NCBI RefSeq assembly: GCF_019890935.1
Contig: NZ_CP082333.1
Span: 1,080,001-1,144,000, forward strand
Length of the DNA stretch: 64,000 nt
From: Exiguobacterium acetylicum
GTDB taxonomy: Bacteria > Bacillota > Bacilli > Exiguobacteriales > Exiguobacteriaceae
Reading direction: 5' to 3'
Part shown: in pieces, positions 61,095-64,000 of the stretch
How the letters are laid out: each line of letters starts with the position of its first letter
Position numbering within the stretch: position 1 is the stretch's first letter
The notes under the pieces: model-generated
Told to the model about the DNA's origin: nothing
Seen by the model: only the letters and a program-made list of their open reading frames with translations
Databases searched by the model: none
Translations under genes and position numbers: made by a program

Positions 61095-61124
61095 ATCATA
61101 AACCGAACGAATGTTTCCTGTCCA
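61095..61124 (-). promoter_or_regulatory. LexA-controlled promoter of recombinase-like gene
   Basis: On the minus strand TGGACA (61119-61124) and TATGAT (61095-61100) are 18 bp apart. The spacer holds CGAACGAATGTTTC (61104-61117, plus strand), an exact match to the LexA consensus CGAACRNRYGTTYC. Confidence 0.75.
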
Positions 61125-61200
61125 AAAAAGTTCAGACGAACCGGTGCCTGTGGTATGATAAAGGGCGCAGTACGTCTTTACTCGTGAAAGGAATGATATT

Positions 61201-62442
61201 ATGTCAGAACGCGTCATCGTCGTTGGTTGCCAGCTCCCCGATGTCCCGGACCATGTCTATGAAGAATCGGTCGCGGAGCTCGAAGCACTCGTCACGACTG
61301 CGCATGGTGTCGTCGTCGGTCGTTTGGATCAAAAACGACAAGCGATTGACCGCCGTACGTTCATCGGAAAAGGAAAGGTTGAAGAACTCGTTGCTTTAGC
61401 GGACGAACTTGAACCTGATTTAATCATATTCAATGCTGAAGTCACGCCCGGTCAGATGAAAAATATTCGGATCGCCTTATCGGATCCGGAAGCGATCAAA
61501 TTGATCGACCGGACGCAGTTGATCCTCGATATCTTTGCTGGTCGTGCCCAGTCGCGCGAAGGGAAGTTACAGGTCGAACTGGCACAGATGAGTTATCTGT
61601 TACCACGCCTAGCCGGGCAGGGTACACAACTGTCACGTCTTGGTGGCGGAATCGGGACACGTGGACCAGGTGAGTCGAAACTTGAGACGGATCGTCGTCA
61701 TATTCGGCGTCGCGTTGATGAGATCTCGAAACAACTCGAGACATCCGTCGCGCACCGTGCTCGTTACCGGGAACGTCGTAAAGAGAATCAGACGTTCCAA
61801 ATCGCGCTCGTCGGTTATACGAATGCCGGCAAATCAACGATCTTCAACCGGTTGACTCAAGCCGACACATACGAGAAGGATGAGTTGTTCGCGACGCTTG
61901 ATCCGTTGACACGTCAAGTTGATTTGCCGGAAGGCGGACAAGTCTTGCTGACGGATACGGTTGGTTTCATCCAAGATCTTCCGACGAAGTTGATTGCAGC
62001 ATTCCGCTCGACCCTTGAGGAAGTGCTGGAAGCCGACTTGATCCTCCACGTCGTTGATGCGTCGAGTGAGCATTACTTGAATCAGATGCAGACGACGAAC
62101 GATGTTCTCGATGAACTCGGTGCCGGTGATATACCACAGCTCGAAGTCTACAACAAAAAGGATCAACTGAACCGCTTGTTCACAGGTGGGAAGCTGTTGA
62201 TTTCTGCGCTAGATCCGCAGGACATCGAGCGCTTGATTGAAGAAATCGAACGTTCGATCAGTGAAATCCTCGAGTATCTCGAGATCCGCATTCCGGTTAA
62301 TGCCTTTGCTCACTATAATCCAGCGAAGGAAGTCATGATGAACTTGAAGGAATCATTCGAAGAAGATGGTTCCGTCATTCTTAAAGGTTACTTGCGGAAA
62401 GATACGCGTCTATACGCGACATTGAAACAATACGAGGTGTAA
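61201..62442 (+). CDS. hflX: GTPase HflX
   Basis: HflX is a ribosome-splitting/rescue GTPase. The 413-residue protein has the N-terminal HflX domain (GVVVGRLDQKRQAIDRRTFIG region), the Gly-rich GGGIGTRGPGESKLETD linker, and the G domain with GYTNAGKST, DTVGFIQDLP and NKKD. The ATG follows AAAGGAATGATATT. A TATGAT at about 61154 may be its -10. It lies two bases before ynbB, as in B. subtilis. Confidence 0.96.
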   Translation: MSERVIVVGCQLPDVPDHVYEESVAELEALVTTAHGVVVGRLDQKRQAIDRRTFIGKGKVEELVALADELEPDLIIFNAEVTPGQMKNIRIALSDPEAIKLIDRTQLILDIFAGRAQSREGKLQVELAQMSYLLPRLAGQGTQLSRLGGGIGTRGPGESKLETDRRHIRRRVDEISKQLETSVAHRARYRERRKENQTFQIALVGYTNAGKSTIFNRLTQADTYEKDELFATLDPLTRQVDLPEGGQVLLTDTVGFIQDLPTKLIAAFRSTLEEVLEADLILHVVDASSEHYLNQMQTTNDVLDELGAGDIPQLEVYNKKDQLNRLFTGGKLLISALDPQDIERLIEEIERSISEILEYLEIRIPVNAFAHYNPAKEVMMNLKESFEEDGSVILKGYLRKDTRLYATLKQYEV

Positions 62443-62444
62443 AC

Positions 62445-63722
62445 ATGTTTTCAGAATTAACCCATTACGAAACGCTCCGTCCGCTCATTGATCGGGCGGA
62501 GGAACAGATTGCCCCGTACGTTAAGAAAGCGCAAGAGGTCGCGGAATATAATCAATTCCGTGTCCTTGATGCGTTCCGACGTCACAAGGTCAGTGATTTT
62601 CACTTCATGCCGTCAACAGGTTACGGCTATAACGATGAAGGACGCGATACGCTCGAACGGATCTATGCCGATGTCTTCGGTGCGGAAGCCGGTCTTTGTC
62701 GTCCGCAAATCATCAGCGGAACCCACGCGATCGGTATCGCGTTGTTCGGTTTACTGTTGCCTGGCGATGAATTGCTTTATATCACAGGAAAACCGTACGA
62801 TACGCTTGAAGAGATCGTCGGAATTCGTGGTGACGGACGCGGTTCATTAAAGGAACTGGGCGTCCAGTATGATGTCGTCGAGATGAAAAATGCCGAGACG
62901 ATCGACGTACCGGCCGTTCTCGAACGGATCACACCACAGACGAAGGTCGTCGGGATTCAGCGTTCAAAAGGCTATGCGACACGACGCAGTCTGCCGGTCA
63001 ACGAGATCGGAGAAGCGATTGCTGCCATCAAAGCCGTTCATCCGCACGTACTGATCTTCGTCGATAACTGCTACGGTGAATTCGTCGAGATGATCGAGCC
63101 GACTCACGTCGGGGCAGACTTGATGGCAGGATCGTTGATTAAGAACCCGGGTGGTGGTCTTGCGAAGACTGGTGGTTATCTCGTCGGTCGAACGGACTTG
63201 ATTGAACGGGCATCGTTCCGGATGACGACACCAGGGATTGGCGCCGAAGCCGGCCCGTCGTTATCCGCACTTCCGGATATGTACCAAGGCTTCTACATGG
63301 CACCACATACGGTGAGCCAAGCGTTGATGGGCGCGATGTTCACGTCGAGTATGCTTGGTCAGTTCGGTTTTGACACGGCACCTCATCATACGGCAGAACG
63401 GACGGATTTGATTCAATCGGTCTCGTTTCATGAGCCGGAGCCGATGATTGCCTTCTGTCAGGCGATTCAAGCAGCTTCACCCGTCAATGCACATGCGTTA
63501 CCGATTCCGGATTATATGCCGGGCTATGCGGACGATGTCATCATGGCAGCAGGAACGTTCGTGCAAGGCTCATCGATCGAGTTGTCAGCGGATGGTCCGA
63601 TCCGTGCGCCCTATACCGCATACGTCCAAGGTGGTTTGACGTATAGCCACGTCAAGATTGCCATCATCTCAGCCGTCAATCACTTGATGGAAAAACAATT
63701 AATTCCAGAAAAAAACGTTTAA
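62445..63722 (+). CDS. ynbB: YnbB, methionine gamma-lyase/aluminium-resistance family
   Basis: The 425-residue PLP protein has FHFMPSTGYGYNDEGRDTLERIYADVFGAE, RPQIISGTHAIGIALFG, FVDNCYGEFVE and the PLP lysine in SLIKNPGGG. It belongs to the fold-type I group annotated as aluminium resistance or methionine gamma-lyase family. The true reaction is not settled. The hflX-ynbB-glnR order matches B. subtilis. Confidence 0.93.
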   Translation: MFSELTHYETLRPLIDRAEEQIAPYVKKAQEVAEYNQFRVLDAFRRHKVSDFHFMPSTGYGYNDEGRDTLERIYADVFGAEAGLCRPQIISGTHAIGIALFGLLLPGDELLYITGKPYDTLEEIVGIRGDGRGSLKELGVQYDVVEMKNAETIDVPAVLERITPQTKVVGIQRSKGYATRRSLPVNEIGEAIAAIKAVHPHVLIFVDNCYGEFVEMIEPTHVGADLMAGSLIKNPGGGLAKTGGYLVGRTDLIERASFRMTTPGIGAEAGPSLSALPDMYQGFYMAPHTVSQALMGAMFTSSMLGQFGFDTAPHHTAERTDLIQSVSFHEPEPMIAFCQAIQAASPVNAHALPIPDYMPGYADDVIMAAGTFVQGSSIELSADGPIRAPYTAYVQGGLTYSHVKIAIISAVNHLMEKQLIPEKNV

Positions 63723-63783
63723 TACTAGAATATCTCGTGAAAAGACCTCTGAACGACTTCATGTAAAGCGATTAAAAAAGTTG

Positions 63784-63833
63784 TGTTAACTTTTCTTACA
63801 TCGCTTGACAAGTTGCCTGACAGAGGTTTATTC
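63784..63833 (+). promoter_or_regulatory. glnR promoter with GlnR/TnrA box
   Basis: TGTTAACTTTTCTTACA at 63784-63800 matches the GlnR/TnrA consensus TGTNA-N7-TNACA exactly. It lies directly upstream of TTGACA (63805-63810) and a TTATTC -10 (63828-63833), as in autoregulated glnRA operons. Confidence 0.9.
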
Positions 63834-63862
63834 TCATGGAGTAAGGAAAAAGGAGGAACCAC

Positions 63863-64000
63863 ATGGCAGACTCATCACGCCAGTCCAAGCCACTATTTCC
63901 CATCGGAGTCGTTCAAGAGTTGACCGCGTTATCTGCCCGCCAGATCCGATACTACGAAGAACAAGGACTGATCAAACCGGAGCGGACAGAGACGAAGCGT
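63863..64000 (+). CDS. glnR: GlnR, MerR-family nitrogen regulator (partial)
   Basis: Only the first 46 codons are in the window. They encode a MerR-type helix-turn-helix: [30 protein letters not shown], as in GlnR. GlnR represses glnRA in nitrogen excess together with feedback-inhibited glutamine synthetase. The ATG follows AAAAGGAGGAACCAC. The gene runs off the right end; glnA is expected next. Confidence 0.95.
   Translation, partial: MADSSRQSKPLFPIGVVQELTALSARQIRYYEEQGLIKPERTETKR

Overview
The window is chromosomal DNA of a low-to-mid GC Gram-positive bacterium of the order Bacillales, most likely Exiguobacterium. The evidence is the gene order cinA-recA-rny-ymdB-spoVS-(kor)-tdh-kbl ... 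ricA-mutS-mutL ... miaA-hfq ... hflX-ynbB-glnR, strong AGGAGG-type ribosome sites, Bacillus-type LexA and GlnR operators, and spoVS kept while the sporulation gene cotE is absent. The genus call is inference from layout and protein likeness; no 16S gene is present. No tRNA, rRNA, CRISPR array, prophage or complete insertion sequence was seen.

Layout. 1-10.5 kb: conserved backbone with cinA, LexA-controlled recA, RNase Y, YmdB, SpoVS, a 2-oxoacid:ferredoxin oxidoreductase (korAB) and the threonine-degradation pair tdh-kbl. 10.5-16.3 kb: a cassette where miaB stands in Bacillus. It holds a lipoprotein/hydrolase fusion overlapping a CrtI-type oxidoreductase, a small unknown protein, a DUF445 protein and an AlkA glycosylase. 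16.3-21.3 kb: backbone again (ricA, mutS, mutL).

21.3-58.3 kb is a 37 kb block of mostly accessory metabolism and transport between mutL and miaA. It contains cidAB, a TmrB-like ATPase, an orphan histidine kinase, anaerobic ribonucleotide reductase (nrdDG), an MFS/TetR divergon, a SulP transporter, an FAH-family enzyme and the fructose operon fruR-fruK-fruA. It continues with an aromatic-acid exporter homologue, a T-box controlled phenylalanine hydroxylase, an alkyltransferase-like protein, a CDF transporter, a flavin monooxygenase and an MFS/XRE-TPR divergon with a large inverted repeat. The last part has an SH3/NlpC cell-wall hydrolase, ABC transporters, an orphan IucD-type N-hydroxylase, HtrA, DoxX, a GDSL hydrolase and a small P-loop ATPase with a long structured leader. 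58.4-64 kb: backbone miaA-hfq, two minus-strand genes (a degenerate tyrosine recombinase under a perfect LexA box, and a DUF2283 protein), then hflX, ynbB and the start of glnR with its GlnR box.

Features that ordinary annotation would probably miss: (1) two copies of a roughly 210-245 bp palindromic, multi-branched element after mutL and after the XRE regulator, with one compensated base pair between them; (2) a roughly 186-nt structured leader on the minus strand at 57884-58070; (3) small membrane-protein genes of 59 and 30 codons; (4) a LexA site inside the promoter of the degenerate recombinase; (5) a T-box whose specifier reads best as a Tyr codon in front of phenylalanine hydroxylase.

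All family assignments rest on motifs read by eye. No database search or folding program was run.
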